This document shows positions 24,781-37,215 of a stretch of 64,000 nucleotides of DNA, in pieces. The stretch's first letter is position 1. Every line of letters begins with the position of its first letter. The notes below the pieces were generated by a model, which saw only the letters and a program-made list of their open reading frames with translations, searched no databases and was not told the DNA's origin. The translations under genes were made by a program, and so were the position numbers. The stretch is taken from NCBI GenBank assembly GCA_963573385.1, contig CAUYLG010075535.1, positions 1 to 64,000 of the forward strand. Reading direction: 5' to 3'. This DNA is from Cacajao melanocephalus (Eukaryota; Chordata; Mammalia; Primates; Pitheciidae).

Positions 24781-26284
24781 AGAACATAGGAGGCAGTTTT
24801 GTAGACCTCCATTTTGACAAGATATTATGTTGAAAACATTTCCTACTTGTCACAGGTAAATTATATGATTTATATTAAATTTCAATAATTTTGTCTTGTT
24901 AATATGTTTTCCTTACAATCAATTAACTTTTATTCATTTTTCAGTCCATAGGCTTTTTAAAATTAGCAACATTGAAGAAACTAAATACAGGGATGCATGT
25001 ACCCTAATTCCTTTGTACTCGCTTACCTTTCTCAATCTCTTGACCTCTTGACATTTATCTTTCCTTAAAAGCCATTATTCAATATTTAATGCCCTATGAA
25101 AATTTTATAGTTATAACTTGTTCATAAAATGTCATTGTTAGCCTTGTTCAGTCTTGCTTGACTTCCTCTCATTTCTGGTCTCAGTTTTAATACAATCCAC
25201 ATAATAATTCATGCCAGCTTTCCAATCACTGCTTCCTACGACATCTTGTTGCTTCCGACTCTGGGTTTGGTTTTTGTTTTATTTGTCCTTTTTTTCCTGT
25301 TTTACTTACAATGACATTATGTTATACTGCCACATGATATTTAATCAGTTTAGCTCAGTCAGGGAAAATAATGTATCTTGAAAATAAAAGAAAGTGTACG
25401 TATTGTTATGTAGACATACACAGAGTATTGTATTAATATAATTTTTCATTTTTATTCATGTATTGTGAGGCATATTTATACATGAAAAGGGCCTATGTAG
25501 GGATTCCTCAATTGCTTTAGTCAATCAGGTCACCAGCAGAGCAAGATAATACAATTTGTACCCCTTTGGTTCAGGTGACATTCTGATAACATCTTAGGAT
25601 TTCATTAACTTGAGACCTTATCAAAACAACTAACATATTATTTGGAAAAGATCACTTTGCATTATGGAATAAATTCTGTACATACAGCTAAGTTAACTTA
25701 AATAGGTTCAGCAATTTACAAACAATATTCAGAAGTCATTATGTCCAAAATGCACAAACTACTTTATCAGTTTAAGACTTTGCTAAAACTCAAACAGGGA
25801 GTGCCCACGAGCCATCTCTGCCTGCCTCTGATCTTCTTTTTATCTCCTGAAATGTCTGACCCTCAGTGCCCCAAGCCAACCCATGCCAGACTGACTGCAT
25901 CTGACATTTCACTGTGGAGATACCTCAGACTCTTCACATGTAAACTCCAGAGTTTAAACCTTGATATACAGGCTGCATAGAAGTCATCATACATATGCTT
26001 AAAGAAGTTGTTATATCTAATTACTTTCCTAACTGCTAGCTGTTTAATCCACGTAGAACAGCCACCACTCCCCGACATTCTTTACATCTCTGTACATGTG
26101 TTTTGTCTTGTGCTGCTGCTATGGGGAATGTTTCTCTATCTCTATGATTTCAAGCTGGAAGAAAATATCACTGTAGAGAAGATCATTTTCCATTACTCAA
26201 AAGTCCTTTTCTTGTGGCTATTTCCTTCCTCTTGCTGCAAATGGATCCTACAGCAAGTTACACAACTTGCTCATTCATTGTTTT
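24781..26284. other. Unassigned AT-rich stretch
   Basis: About 1.5 kb with no gene or repeat recognised. Confidence 0.4.
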
Positions 26285-26469
26285 AGCAAACAGTTACTGA
26301 GCATGATTTTGGAGCACAGAGCCAAGCAAGACAAATTTCCCTTCCTTTAAAAAGCCAGTCTTCTAGCTGAGGAGAAAGACAAGCAAATCGATAATTGCAG
26401 GACAAGTGCAAATGTTAGCATTCAGGCACGTACAAGGGGAAATGCAAGCCTAGGGATGCACACCTATTT
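26285..26469 (-). mobile_element. L2 LINE 3'-end, antisense, first segment
   Basis: 'agcaaacagttactgagcat', 'ggagcacagagccaagcaag', 'aaaagccagtcttctagctg', 'aggagaaagacaagcaaatc' are the antisense L2 3' terminus in order; interrupted by an Alu at 26470. Confidence 0.72.
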
Positions 26470-26765
26470 TTTATTTTATTTTATTTTATTTTTGAGACAG
26501 ACTCTTGCTTTGTTGCCCAGGCTGGAGTGCAGTGGCCTGATCTCAGTTCACTGCAACCTCCCCCTCCTGGATTCAAGTGATTCTCCTTTCTCAGCCTCCT
26601 GAGTAGCCAGAATTACAGGCATGCACCACCTTATCCAGCTAATTTTTTGTATTTTTAGAAAAGACAGGGTTTCACCATGTTGACCAGGCTGCTCTTGAAC
26701 TGTCGCCCTCAGGTGATCCACTCACCTCAGCCTCCCAAAGTGCTGGGAGTCACTGTGCCCAGCCT
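26470..26765 (-). mobile_element. AluS-type SINE, antisense, in L2
   Basis: T-rich (TTTTA)n tail then 'gagacagactcttgctttgt', ending 'gtcactgtgcccagcct'. Right end carries a small internal deletion (…ctgggagtcactgtgcc). Flanked by acacctattt at 26460-26469 and 26766-26775. Confidence 0.93.
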
Positions 26766-27000
26766 ACACCTATTTCAGAAAGGGTATCAGAGAAGCCTTC
26801 TCAGAGCAGCCAGAATTCCACCTAAGCATTGAAGGCTGACATGGAATTTGCTAGGTAACATGGAAGAATGGCCCCACAGACAAAGAGAAGAATATATATA
26901 CATGCAGAGGGTTGAAACAGCATGGCATTGGGGAAGACTGGAGTGGGGAGAAAAGGAACTTCCATATTATGTTTTTCATAGCTTAGGATGCTCAAATTTT
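26766..27000 (-). mobile_element. L2 LINE, antisense, second segment
   Basis: 'ggtatcagagaagccttctc', 'aagcattgaaggctgacatg', 'catgcagagggttgaaacag', 'gcatggcattggggaagact' continue the antisense L2 interrupted by the Alu. Confidence 0.65.
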
Positions 27001-28724
27001 GCATAATGAGAATTTATTCATAAACAAGTTGTATCAATATTAAATGGAAAAATAAAACACAAGAACACAAAAAGCATTTCAGGACACTTTTGAAAAAGTT
27101 TGTTACTATTGGAGTGACAAATACCTTTCAGAGTGAGGTGGGGCTGAGCCTGGAACACCAAGCCAAGGCCACCTCATGCAAGGAGCCCTTACATATCAAA
27201 GAAGGCATCTATAAATGTCCCCTGAATGCTTTGAGAAGACAATGATAGTTTTTAAAGAGGAAGTGCCATTGTTTAGTATTAATTTTAGAAAAAAAATGCA
27301 TTGAAAAAAAGTATGGAAAAAAATAGGAAGGGGGTTGATTTTGGAAGTAGAGGAACCAAAAACAATAATCCAGGAGAATGATGCAAAGGGCTGGAGTTAT
27401 GACAGTGGAAGGGGAGAGGGACATGAGGGAGCAGAGGAGAGGGATAAAGAGGTTGGGGCCACAGAAGTGAGTCATAGGTTCAATACAGCCCCCTGTGGCG
27501 TGGGTGAGGTGGCATTCAGGAGAGAGGCCTTCAGCTTGTACAACTGAGTATTGTCAGTCACCAAGAAGGGTATAGAAAAGAAGGAACAAATTTAGAAAAA
27601 AAGAGTTTGTTTGGGATGGGTTACATTTTTACGTCCTATAGAAAACCCAGGAGGAGATGCCTAATTAGTATTTGAGAGAAGAGTCTGATGTTTGGCACAA
27701 ATTGTTGAGTGGCCCCCTAACCATTCATAGGAGCCTCACAGTTGATTAGGTAAAATTTCTTAGAAGTCAGACTTGACCCAGAATTAAGGGACATAGGAAA
27801 GGGTGTCCAAATTTAACAAATTTTCATTGTTTATCATCATAATGTTCCCTCTTTGGCTAACATAAAGTGTGAAAATTAGCTTTACTCAGAGTGAGCCCCT
27901 CTCTTAACAAAAACAAAAACCTGTCATTCTTTCTACAGGAGTCAAAGCAGTTATTTTTGTATCATGAAACCCAAACAGCTGGCTGATTCCATCATTCCCT
28001 CAGTAAATAGTTGTTTTGGCACAGAGCTGACGAGTACCAACAGGATCTTTACCCAGAAGCTTCAAGGAAAGGTAGCAGTATCGGTAGGCGTACTTCTGAA
28101 AGACAGGGTCGCAAATTGGCTGATGTTAAACAAATGCACATATTTGGTAAATGTTACAAGTATTTACAGTGAGTAAGAGGAGCTAAGTGCATTTGGCGGA
28201 ATGGGATTAAAATGGCACTAAAAGGCAAGCACAAGGAGAAGTAACATCTGCTCTCAATCATAAGAGTCAGTGTTGAGAAGCGCTCCACAGGGCCCAAAGC
28301 CTGTTCAAACAACAGTCCCTCCATTTGTAGAATGTCATGTTAAGAAAACAGTGACTGAGAAAGCAGCAAAAACCGGGCGATGTCCACATCACATGTTTCA
28401 GCTAAGATAAATGTAGGAGTCACTAGAACATGCTTGTGTACTATATGTATTTTAATCACTTATCCATGAATCCCATAATGGCTTGGTATATGACTAAAAA
28501 GTCTACTAGGAAGGCTTATTGTTTAGACAGGGAAGATTAATGGTAAAATTATCAACTATTATTAACATTCATTTACTTATTCAACAGTTTGGGGGCGTTA
28601 AATACATGTCAGGCTCAGCAGCTACAACAGTGAGTGAATCAGACTCCCCTCCTGATAATCTCATGCAGGCATCCATCCCCCACGTACTAGATCTGGCCCT
28701 ACTTGGTTTTTAGGATCAAGTGAG
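27001..28724. other. Unassigned stretch, possible worn L2 pieces
   Basis: 27330-27720 has antisense-L2-like wording ('ttttggaagtagaggaacca', 'aacccaggaggagatgccta') but too little to define. Nothing recognised in 27721-28724. Confidence 0.35.
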
Positions 28725-28835
28725 TTCAGAGAGTTATCCACATTTTGCTGAAAACACTGAGACAAACTTGTGAAATAAATTGCCCATGTTATAAAGCTAA
28801 TAACTGTTAGAGCCAGTGCTAGATTCCAAGCTCAA
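28725..28835 (-). mobile_element. MIR SINE fragment, antisense
   Basis: 'tccacattttgctgaaaaca', 'ctgagacaaacttgtgaaat', 'aaattgcccatgttataaag', 'gttagagccagtgctagatt' match the antisense MIR core. Confidence 0.62.
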
Positions 28836-28904
28836 TTATATTTTTGCAATATAATTGTCTTTTATAGTCCAAGTAGGACTCATGGAACAATTTAAGATAA
28901 GAAA

Positions 28905-29330
28905 ATGATGAAACTTTATTCAAAATAGCCACAAGCTGGAAAAAAAAATATCACATACCCATCAACAGGATAGATAAATACATTTTGATATATTCATAAA
29001 ATGAAATACTATGCATTAATGAAAATGAATGAATTATAATCCCATGCAGCAACATAGAAGAATGAGATGAGTGAGTGTGTTCTATGCAGTCTATTTACAT
29101 AAAGAACAAGCAAAACTAATCAATGATGATAAAAATAATAGCTACCTTTGAGGAGTGATATTGACTAGGAGGGGACATGAAAAGCCCTCTGATATGCAAA
29201 AAAAATGTGCTTTCTCTTGATCAGGGTGGTAGTTACAGCTGTATAAATATGTCAAGTTCATTGACCTGTGTATTTAAGATTGGTGCACTTTATGTATATT
29301 ACATCTCCATTTAAAAATAATAAATGATGA
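28905..29330 (+). mobile_element. L1M-class LINE 3' end (end of ORF2 and 3' UTR)
   Basis: 'attcaaaatagccacaagct', 'cacatacccatcaacaggat', 'tgaaatactatgcattaatg' mark the end of old L1 ORF2; 'cagggtggtagttacagctg', 'tgtataaatatgtcaagttc', 'gtgcactttatgtatattac' mark an L1MB-to-L1ME style 3' UTR. Short A/T-rich end at about 29330. Confidence 0.78.
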
Positions 29331-29728
29331 GCAGGAAAAGAACTTGGTGAGCTGGTGAAGTATATGTCAAGCAGTGTCTTTAAAGCAGTTTCAGAAAAAA
29401 ACTGGTTCCAAGGTTAATAATTTAGACTTAACCATTTGTTTCTTCATGCTCTTTACACTGTCTCGGTTCAGATCTGTACTATTTCACACCAGGGCAATTG
29501 CAATAAGCACCAAGTGGTCTGCCTGTCCTTCAGTTCGCCCACACAACACATCCAGTTATCCTTCCTGAATGTTGAATTGTCCCATAACTCCTTCATGTAA
29601 CCATCTTCATTGGTGCTCCATTTTCTATGAAGTTCACAATCTTTAGCATAGATATGGACTCTTCTGCAATCTTTTCCCAGCCAATTAACTACTCCAGTAT
29701 CATCACCTGCCTGTCACTTCAATTATCT
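29331..29728. other. Unassigned stretch
   Basis: No gene or repeat recognised. Confidence 0.4.
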
Positions 29729-29925
29729 TTCCTTCCTTCTTCCCTTCCTTCCTTCCCATCCTTCCTTCCTTTTCTTCCTTCTTCCCTCCCTCCCTTCCCT
29801 CTTTCCTTCCTTCCTTCCTTTTCTTCCTTCTTCCCTCACTCCCTTCCTTCCTTCCTTCCTTCCCTGCCTTCCACCCTCCTTTCTTCCCTCCCTCTCTCCT
29901 CCCTCCCTTCCTTTCTTCTTTTTTT
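29729..29925 (+). repeat. (TTCC)n / GGAA microsatellite
   Basis: About 195 bp almost pure pyrimidine on the + strand. Longest uninterrupted TTCC run is five units at 29844-29863; a second run of four ends near 29820. A 27-bp segment (cttccttccttttcttcc…) recurs at 29761 and 29810, so there is a 49-bp higher-order step. Serine/proline- and Lys/Gly-rich open frames here are artefacts. Confidence 0.96.
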
Positions 29926-30460
29926 CCACAAATATTTATGAAATGCCTACTTAGGTAAGACATTCTGTCAGGTGGTAGGGAAATAAAAATGAATGAGATG
30001 GAATCTTATCACATTTCTGCAGACTAGACACAAGGCAAAGATATCCACATACATACAATTACAAAACTAACGAGGGGCACAAAGGAGATAGGCCAGGGCA
30101 TCATGGAATCTAGAGTAGAGGCACTGGAAGCAACCTAGGAGGTTCTTTATGGAGCTGATGGAGGATGGTGAGTCTTGAAAAAGCAAGAGAATCAGACCTG
30201 GCAGACAGAGATAGGTATGTGGTAGAGTATAGCAATCTGGACCAAAAGCCTTGCCTAAACGAAAGTATGTAGGCATGAAAGAGCATGGGATATCTAGGAA
30301 ATAAAAAATTCAACATTTAGAAGGATTGAATCTTATAGTTCAAGGGTGGGGATGAGGTGTAGTGACGCTTGGGGCAGAAAAGTAGGCACGGAGCCATATC
30401 GTCAGAGACCTTGTTTGCAATGCTAACGAGTTTGGATTCCATCCTACAAGCAGCAGGAGC
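29926..30460 (-). mobile_element. L2 LINE, antisense, with intact 3' end
   Basis: Starts with 'aatatttatgaaatgcctac' and 'attctgtcaggtggtaggga', then 'tttctgcagactagacacaa', 'ggatggtgagtcttgaaaaa', 'agagcatgggatatctagga', and 'gtttggattccatcctacaa' at the end: the antisense L2 order from 3' tail inward. Confidence 0.72.
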
Positions 30461-31485
30461 TCCCAGACACACCTTATGCTACAGCCATGCCAAACTTTCG
30501 CTGGTTCTACATCCACTTCAGGCACTTTCACAACTCTCTGTGCAGTTCATCTTGTTTCTTCAGCTCCAAATGCCAGCCCCACCTGGCAAAATTATATCAT
30601 TGTTCTGAGTTGTATACCTGACAAGACAGAATTGCTTTTACTGAACTTGACATGGACATTCTGCCATTGGTTCCCATAAGATGTGAGAACAAACCCATGA
30701 AATTTGCTACCCTCTTGACTCTGGTGATGTTGTTTAAAAGTATGGTTCATCATGTTTCACAGGGTTTTCTTTATGGGGGCCACCAAGGAAATGTCTCTCA
30801 GTACCTGGAATAGTTGAGATCTCCTAGGGCTGGTTTGTATTTATCTTAAGCACACTCTGATTCATTTCAGATGTTTCTCTTCTTTGCTTTAGCTCAGAGC
30901 AGAATCTGCGACCCATCTCTAGTGAGCCTAAGGATCTCTTTTTACTATGTTTGTGGGCTAATCTCACCATGCCTTTATTTTATTTGATTCTTCCTATTTT
31001 CTCAATATCCTGATTTCTTCACTTAATTTTATAGGGATTGCCTATCATTTTGAGATCCATCTGAAATAGTTTTAGAAACAAGTTCGGTTACACATGACCA
31101 GAAGAGTAAATAAAGAAACAAGTCATCATTATTTGAGATTCTCTAATGCCTCCTTTTTTTTTTTTTTTTTTTTTTTGTGAAACCTTCTCAAATTCTCCAA
31201 GGCAGAGTTGGTCAGTGTCTGCTTGGAAAGCCCACATGCTTTGTTGACACATTTATTTTAGTCCTTCTCCACTGCTTTACAAGTAATCACTTACATTTCA
31301 TTCATCCCACCATTCCAGGGCACCTTCAAGTCAGGAACAAAAAATTTTATTTTCTCTATTATTTTCCCAGAATCTTATGTTGTATGTAGGGACACATTTA
31401 ACTCTTGCTGTATGAATAAATAAATAATGATAATGTAAAAGAAACTTGGGTTACATTTATTTGTTAAGAGAGCAGTGAATGGGGT
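30461..31485. other. Unassigned stretch with 23-T run
   Basis: No gene recognised. A 23-T homopolymer at 31154-31176 stands without a recognisable SINE/LINE body. Confidence 0.4.
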
Positions 31486-31503
31486 AAAGGAATACAGAGA
31501 ACA

Positions 31504-31819
<316 letters not shown>

Positions 31820-31836
31820 AAAGAATACAGAGAACA

Positions 31837-32589
31837 GTGATCAGGAAGCCCTGAGATGAATGGCTCTATAGAAACGTAGAGATACCAAGATGGTCTCAGG
31901 TAGCACAAGATCAAAGCATCATTCTGAACATGGAGTTGAGAAATATCAAGAAAAAGGGAGAGAAGGAGATTGCACCTGTTTGATGGGGACATAAACAAGG
32001 CTAGATGTAAAGCAGTTGGCCATAAGAACAGTCAGGCAAGAAATGTTTATTGAGCTACTATTGAATTACTGCACTAGAGGCTCTGCTTAGATGTTGTAAA
32101 AAGCAAACAAACAAAGAAAAACAACAGCCTTGACAGAACATGACCCCTTAATCCTGTGATTAAGGGCATGCTATGCGAATTAAAAATAACAGAAGCAGGA
32201 TTTGGAAACACATACAAATTATGAAACTGTTTACAGAGTGCTTTTATTTCACAGTTGTGATGACCCATTAATGTATTGTTCAGTGCTTTACCATTTACCT
32301 AGAGCTTCCATGGACATAGTTTCCCTTGGGACACACAATGACCCCGTCAGGGCAAAAGGGGAAATGATTTTCTCTCTCTTTAGTAGGTTAGGTGGCTGGG
32401 TCTCAGATAGCCTGAGCTACTTATACAAGTGCACTTACATGGTTAGTGGTTGGTTGCTGGACCCAAAAGGGAGGTTTATTTAGCTCACCATTTATAGCAC
32501 AATATCCATTTTATTCTGCTGCCTCAACAAGTTTTAGACAATGCCTGATAACAGCTTACCAATAAGAGTAAAACTATTTGGAGAGCTTC
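31837..32589. other. Unassigned stretch with a short L2-like end
   Basis: 'aagaaatgtttattgagcta' (about 32039-32058) resembles an antisense L2 3' terminus, and 32240-32400 has faint antisense-MIR wording. Nothing firm. Confidence 0.35.
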
Positions 32590-32907
32590 ATTGTGTTGGT
32601 TCACTCATCGAGGATTCCCGGAGCCTCTGGGATAAAGTTCAAGTTCATCAACATGGCATTTGAAGCCCTTCCCAGACTGGCTCTACCTGCTCAGGTGGTG
32701 TAAGTTCCCACACTCTTCCCGGGTGCATCTATGCCTGCTATGCTTCCTTCTGGGAGTTTGACCCAAACAGCTGTCCCTCCTCTGGAATCATAGAATATCT
32801 GTCAGGTTCTTTGTTTACTCTTAAATGTTATTATATCCTTGCATATTTTGCCTGTGTTCCATGAAATATTCATATTTGTTTTATCTCTAAAAATGTTGAA
32901 GTGACTT
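32590..32907 (+). mobile_element. L2 LINE, first segment
   Basis: 'gggataaagttcaagttcat', 'catggcatttgaagcccttc', 'cagactggctctacctgctc' and 'tccttctgggagtttgaccc' are sense L2 ORF2-end motifs in order; interrupted by an Alu. Confidence 0.7.
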
Positions 32908-33206
<299 letters not shown>

Positions 33207-33470
33207 AAAAATGCTCTCAATAGCTTAGCCTTAGAGTGAAGCTGCAGAAAAACATGGCATATTTATCCTCTGGCCTTACGGACTGCCTTACATGAAACTC
33301 TGGAGTGAAGCCCAAGTTGAAAGTCAGGGCATATTGTTATACTGTGAACTTACTCAAGACAGGGAATGTGTCTCATTCCTCTTTGTAACCCTAGCACATG
33401 TCTCTGATGTATTATATCTCAGCTGGCTGGGCTGACTGGATGGGTGGATAAATGATATAAAAGCAATAGA
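33207..33470 (+). mobile_element. L2 LINE, 3' terminal segment
   Basis: 'ttactcaagacagggaatgt', 'gtctcattcctctttgtaac', 'cctagcacatgtctctgatg' and a closing 'gataaatga' follow the L2 3' end; the copy is the continuation of 32590-32907. Confidence 0.65.
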
Positions 33471-34727
33471 TGACACTAAGCAAAGAGAAAAACATCTGTT
33501 TTTGCCAATCACATATAATTTTTAAAAGTATACCCTATAATTAGCCTTATGGTCTCTTCACCTTTTGCACAATGCTGTAACCGTTGTTGACATAAATATG
33601 AAAACCTTATATAAGATATGAAAATAAAGAATGCATTCATATGAGTGTCTTTTGGCAAAGGTCCAAAAGAAAACTTCTAAATCTAATTTACCTCATTAAT
33701 TCTTTTCTCTGATATTCAGAGAAGGCTTTTTTCCTTTCGCATGCATAATGGCATAATGTAAGAAATATTTTCATTTTCAAAATCTCTGTGGGCTATATTT
33801 ATTGTTTATTGATTGTACCTATTCTAAACTGTGCCTTTGCTGAAATTCAAATTTCTTCCATTATCAAGCAGAAAAAAAATGGGTTCCCACAAAGGTGACT
33901 ATAAAGTAGATTTCCATTGACTTTTGTTTTGTAGAAAAGAACAGAGGAGAAGAGGACATGCATCTTCATATTATCAATTTAAAACCATTTCTTACTAACA
34001 ATGTGATGAACATTTGTCGAGCAAAGAGTTAACTCGTGTCAAGCACAGGTGAAAGGAAAGGAAAGTAAGGCTGTCTGAGGGTGAGGGTGGAGACTGGGGT
34101 GATCAGCTGTGGTCCCTGGATGGCAAAGAGGGGCTATTTGGAATTTTTGAGGGATTCTCCAGAAAATGTCAAGAAATAGACTTTTTTCTCTCCTACAGAA
34201 GTTTTGAGAAAAACTACCTAAATTAGCTAATTACTTAATTCTTGATTTTTTTTTCTTACGAAAACATTTATATTTAAAGGAGAACAAGGAAGGGAAGAAG
34301 GCATTGAATGTGTTTGTCTGATATTGCTCTCTACAAGTTAACAGTTTGCAGTCTCTGTGAGCTGAGAACACTCACCCGGTCATGGTTAGAGATCAGGAGG
34401 ATGGCAGAATGTTTCAAACTAAAACAAGATGGGGAAGTTAAAGACGTAATATTAGAATTTATGGACATTTAAAAATAGTGGGATCTTTTTTCTTTTTAAT
34501 AAAAATATTGGTGAACAAATGACATCTAAAGTAATTACTGCAGCTATTTACCAAATTGAGTCATTTGGTTAGCCAGGAGAAAGTAAGAGTTTGTATGTTT
34601 AAATCAATAATATAGTTTTCCTATAAAAAAGGAGTATTTGTGTGTGTTTGAGCCTGTGTGTTATATTTTAAAAATTAAGAAATAAAATATTTTAGGGGAC
34701 TGGGGGATGTCTTACCTATATTTTTCT
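33471..34727. other. Unassigned AT-rich stretch
   Basis: About 1.25 kb with no gene or repeat recognised. Confidence 0.4.
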
Positions 34728-34833
34728 ATTTTTTTCTCTTTTTCCCTTGTTCTCTCTCTCCCTTCTCCTCCTCCTCCTCTCGCTCTTTTTTTCCTTCCCT
34801 TTCTATTTTTCTTCATCTCTCACTTTCTCTTAA
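34728..34833 (+). repeat. Pyrimidine-rich (CT) low-complexity tract
   Basis: Nearly pure C/T on the + strand with a (CTC)n core near 34765-34780. Confidence 0.85.
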
Positions 34834-35474
34834 CAATGTTGGACTAGAAGTGAAGGTGGAGCCCGATGCTTTTAATTCACATGCTGTATGAACTTATGTG
34901 AATCACTTCAACTTTTTTAAAGTTAGAAGGCTGACTTTCCTCCAGGCCTCTTATTTTGTGATATTTCTCTGTTTAACCAAAATCATACATAATTGTTAGC
35001 CACTGTCCTTTTCCTTCTCTCCAGATGCTGCCCTGTGTCAGCTTCCCAGGTGGGAGGGTGTATGTCATCAGGCACAAGATCTCTATGGGTAGAAGGACTG
35101 GGGAGTGTTGATTGGAAGATAGGAGACCTGATATCTGTGTGACCCTACACATGGATGTATAGATACTTCTGGGCAAAAGTAAGAATCAGAGGTCCCCCAT
35201 CTGGAGGACCAGGTAGACCAAATGCCATATAAGTTCATGGAAAAGGCCTGTATACCTCCCATTCTTTCTCCTTACCTGCTCAGTGGCCATTTTTCCCTTC
35301 CAAACTTCAACTACCATAATCGGTTTTCTGTTCTTTACAACTCTCTGAAACACTCTCTTTTTCTAACCCTGGTGGAATTACAAATTCTCCTCCTCTGACT
35401 TACCCTTAGATTGGGTACCGGTCCATGGATGTTTTCCACCATCCTATTGATAGGGACAGCAGACGGGAAAATAC
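34834..35474. other. Unassigned stretch
   Basis: No gene or repeat recognised. Confidence 0.4.
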
Positions 35475-36265
35475 TGAGTAGGAGACAGCAGTTCCCCGGC
35501 AAAGGCCCCACCCTTAAGCCTGGAGACCCGCAGCCCTAAATGAGAACAGGCATTCCTGTTTTCAAGCCCAAAAAGTTGCCTTTAGGCCACCACGTCCCCT
35601 ACCTTGCACCCATGTAAACCCCCAAACCTGATATCCCAAGCAGAACAGCAAGCCAGCAGACCAGCAGACAGAGGCAGAACAACGCAGTGGAGAAAGGGAG
35701 AAGAGGGGAACATCTGAACACGAGGGGAGTTTGTCTGGGGGTGGTGGGAGAGGAATCCGGCTGCTTGGCAGCCCAACTCCAGGGGAGGATCACCTTCCCA
35801 CTCCATCCCCCACTTCTGGTTCCCCATCCATCTCACTGAAAGCCATCTCCACCACTCCATAAAACCTCCCCTTCATCCTTCAAGTCTGTGTGACCTTATT
35901 TTGCCAGGATGCTGGACAAGCGCTTGGGATACAGAAACTGGTCATAGTGGTCCTCTGCACTTGTGAAAAGGCAGGGGGTCCACTGAGCTGGTTAACACTC
36001 AAGCCATCCACAGGTGGCAAAGCTTTATAACACCAGGGTTGCAGGTACCCATTCCTAGAAATCCAGCCCAAAGTGCTGGCTCCAGTCTCTGCATTTGTCC
36101 ATCTGCATGCTCCCCCTTCCTCATGGGGTTTGAGTGGCCCAACAGGTGAGGCACACCTCTGTTACACATCCTGCAAGGGGAATCAGGGAACTCTCCCATT
36201 TCATCATCATCTTCCACCCCTAGGCAACAGGAGCGTGTGTATTTTTTTTTTGCCACACAGGTTGC
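35475..36265 (+). mobile_element. ERV1 solo LTR, LTR10-like
   Basis: GC-richer block starting near 'tgagtaggagacagcagttc'. It carries 'cggcaaaggccccaccctta', a purine-rich mid part, a 'ccataaaacctcccc' TATA/poly(A)-type signal at 35857-35871, 'caagtctgtgtgaccttatt', 'ccaggatgctggacaagcgc' and 'gagctggttaacac' at 35986-35999, an arrangement I associate with LTR10 of the HERV-I/IP10 group. No internal proviral genes adjoin, so it is a solo LTR or fragment. The left end is fairly firm; the right end is anywhere from about 36200 to 36265. Open frames up to 92 codons inside are not retroviral proteins. Confidence 0.55.
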
Positions 36266-37049
36266 ACAGTACAATCATTTTACATTATGCACCATCCTGC
36301 CCCATTTATCAATTCCTGAATCACTGAAACATGGAGAACCCCAAAGTTAAATTACGTCTAATTCTATGTGTATGGCAGATTGAGGGCTGCCTTATATAAT
36401 TTATCTTTGGTTCCAATTTAAGAATTTCTGCCAAAGGGATTGTTCTAACATTCTAACATCTAACATTCTAACATCTCCTGTTCAGAACTCCTAGTTCCAC
36501 TCACTTTCCACACCCTGACATTGCTTTGTAACACACTCAACCATGTTTTACCAAGTAAAGTTGCACAGCCAAAGAACAACATAAGAATGTGCAGAAATGA
36601 AAGTGTATCTTAATCTCTTTGTTACATGTGTTAATACTTATCATTTTAGCAAAATAATGGTCTAATTAAATGATAACTTTCATGCCATTTTAAGCCCAGG
36701 CCATCCTCACTCTACTGTTTGCTTTTAACAACATATATAAACAAAATTGTCTTCTATCTGCTTAGTGGTATAACAACAAAATCCACTAGCAATTCTCGTA
36801 TTTTAATCATCACTTGCAGCAGGACTAGAACAGCGTGCTATAAAATGACCCTGTGTGGCATCTCAAAACTTACTTTTTCCCATATCTTTGTTCCTGGAAA
36901 ATAATTTCCTTTACCTTTATTTGTCTCTCAAAAATTGCCTTTTCAGAGTTGATTGGGAGAAATGCATCCATTTTCTTCATCAAAACCATTATAGCAAGCT
37001 GAAGTATTTAGAGGAACAGCACTACAATTCACTTTGAAATGCATCTCAA
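36266..37049. other. Unassigned stretch with a short tandem motif
   Basis: A small tandem cluster of (T)CTAACATT units lies at 36443-36477; otherwise nothing recognised. Confidence 0.4.
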
Positions 37050-37215
37050 AAATAAGATGGATTGCCTACAGGTAGCGGGATGGCTAGAGGGATACATATG
37101 AGATAAAGCAAGGGTAGCAAAACGCTAATGGTAGAATGCAGGGTGGAAAGTACACAGGTATTCAAAACTTCATGACATGTTTGAAAATCTTTATTACGAA
37201 ACGTTAGGAAAAAAG
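37050..37215 (+). mobile_element. Old L1 (L1M/HAL1-era) 3' UTR end
   Basis: 'gagggatacatatgagataa', 'agcaagggtagcaaaacgct', 'aatggtagaatgcagggtgg', 'catgtttgaaaatctttatt' and 'acgaaacgttaggaaaaaag' follow the terminal segment shared by many old L1 3' UTRs. Confidence 0.7.

Noticed and set aside
29729..29925. CRISPR-like array
   Set aside because: The spaced units are microsatellite slippage products, not repeats with unique spacers, and this is a mammalian genome.
29627..29963. Ser/Pro/Leu- and Lys/Gly/Glu-rich frames on both strands
   Set aside because: Products of the TTCC/GGAA microsatellite.
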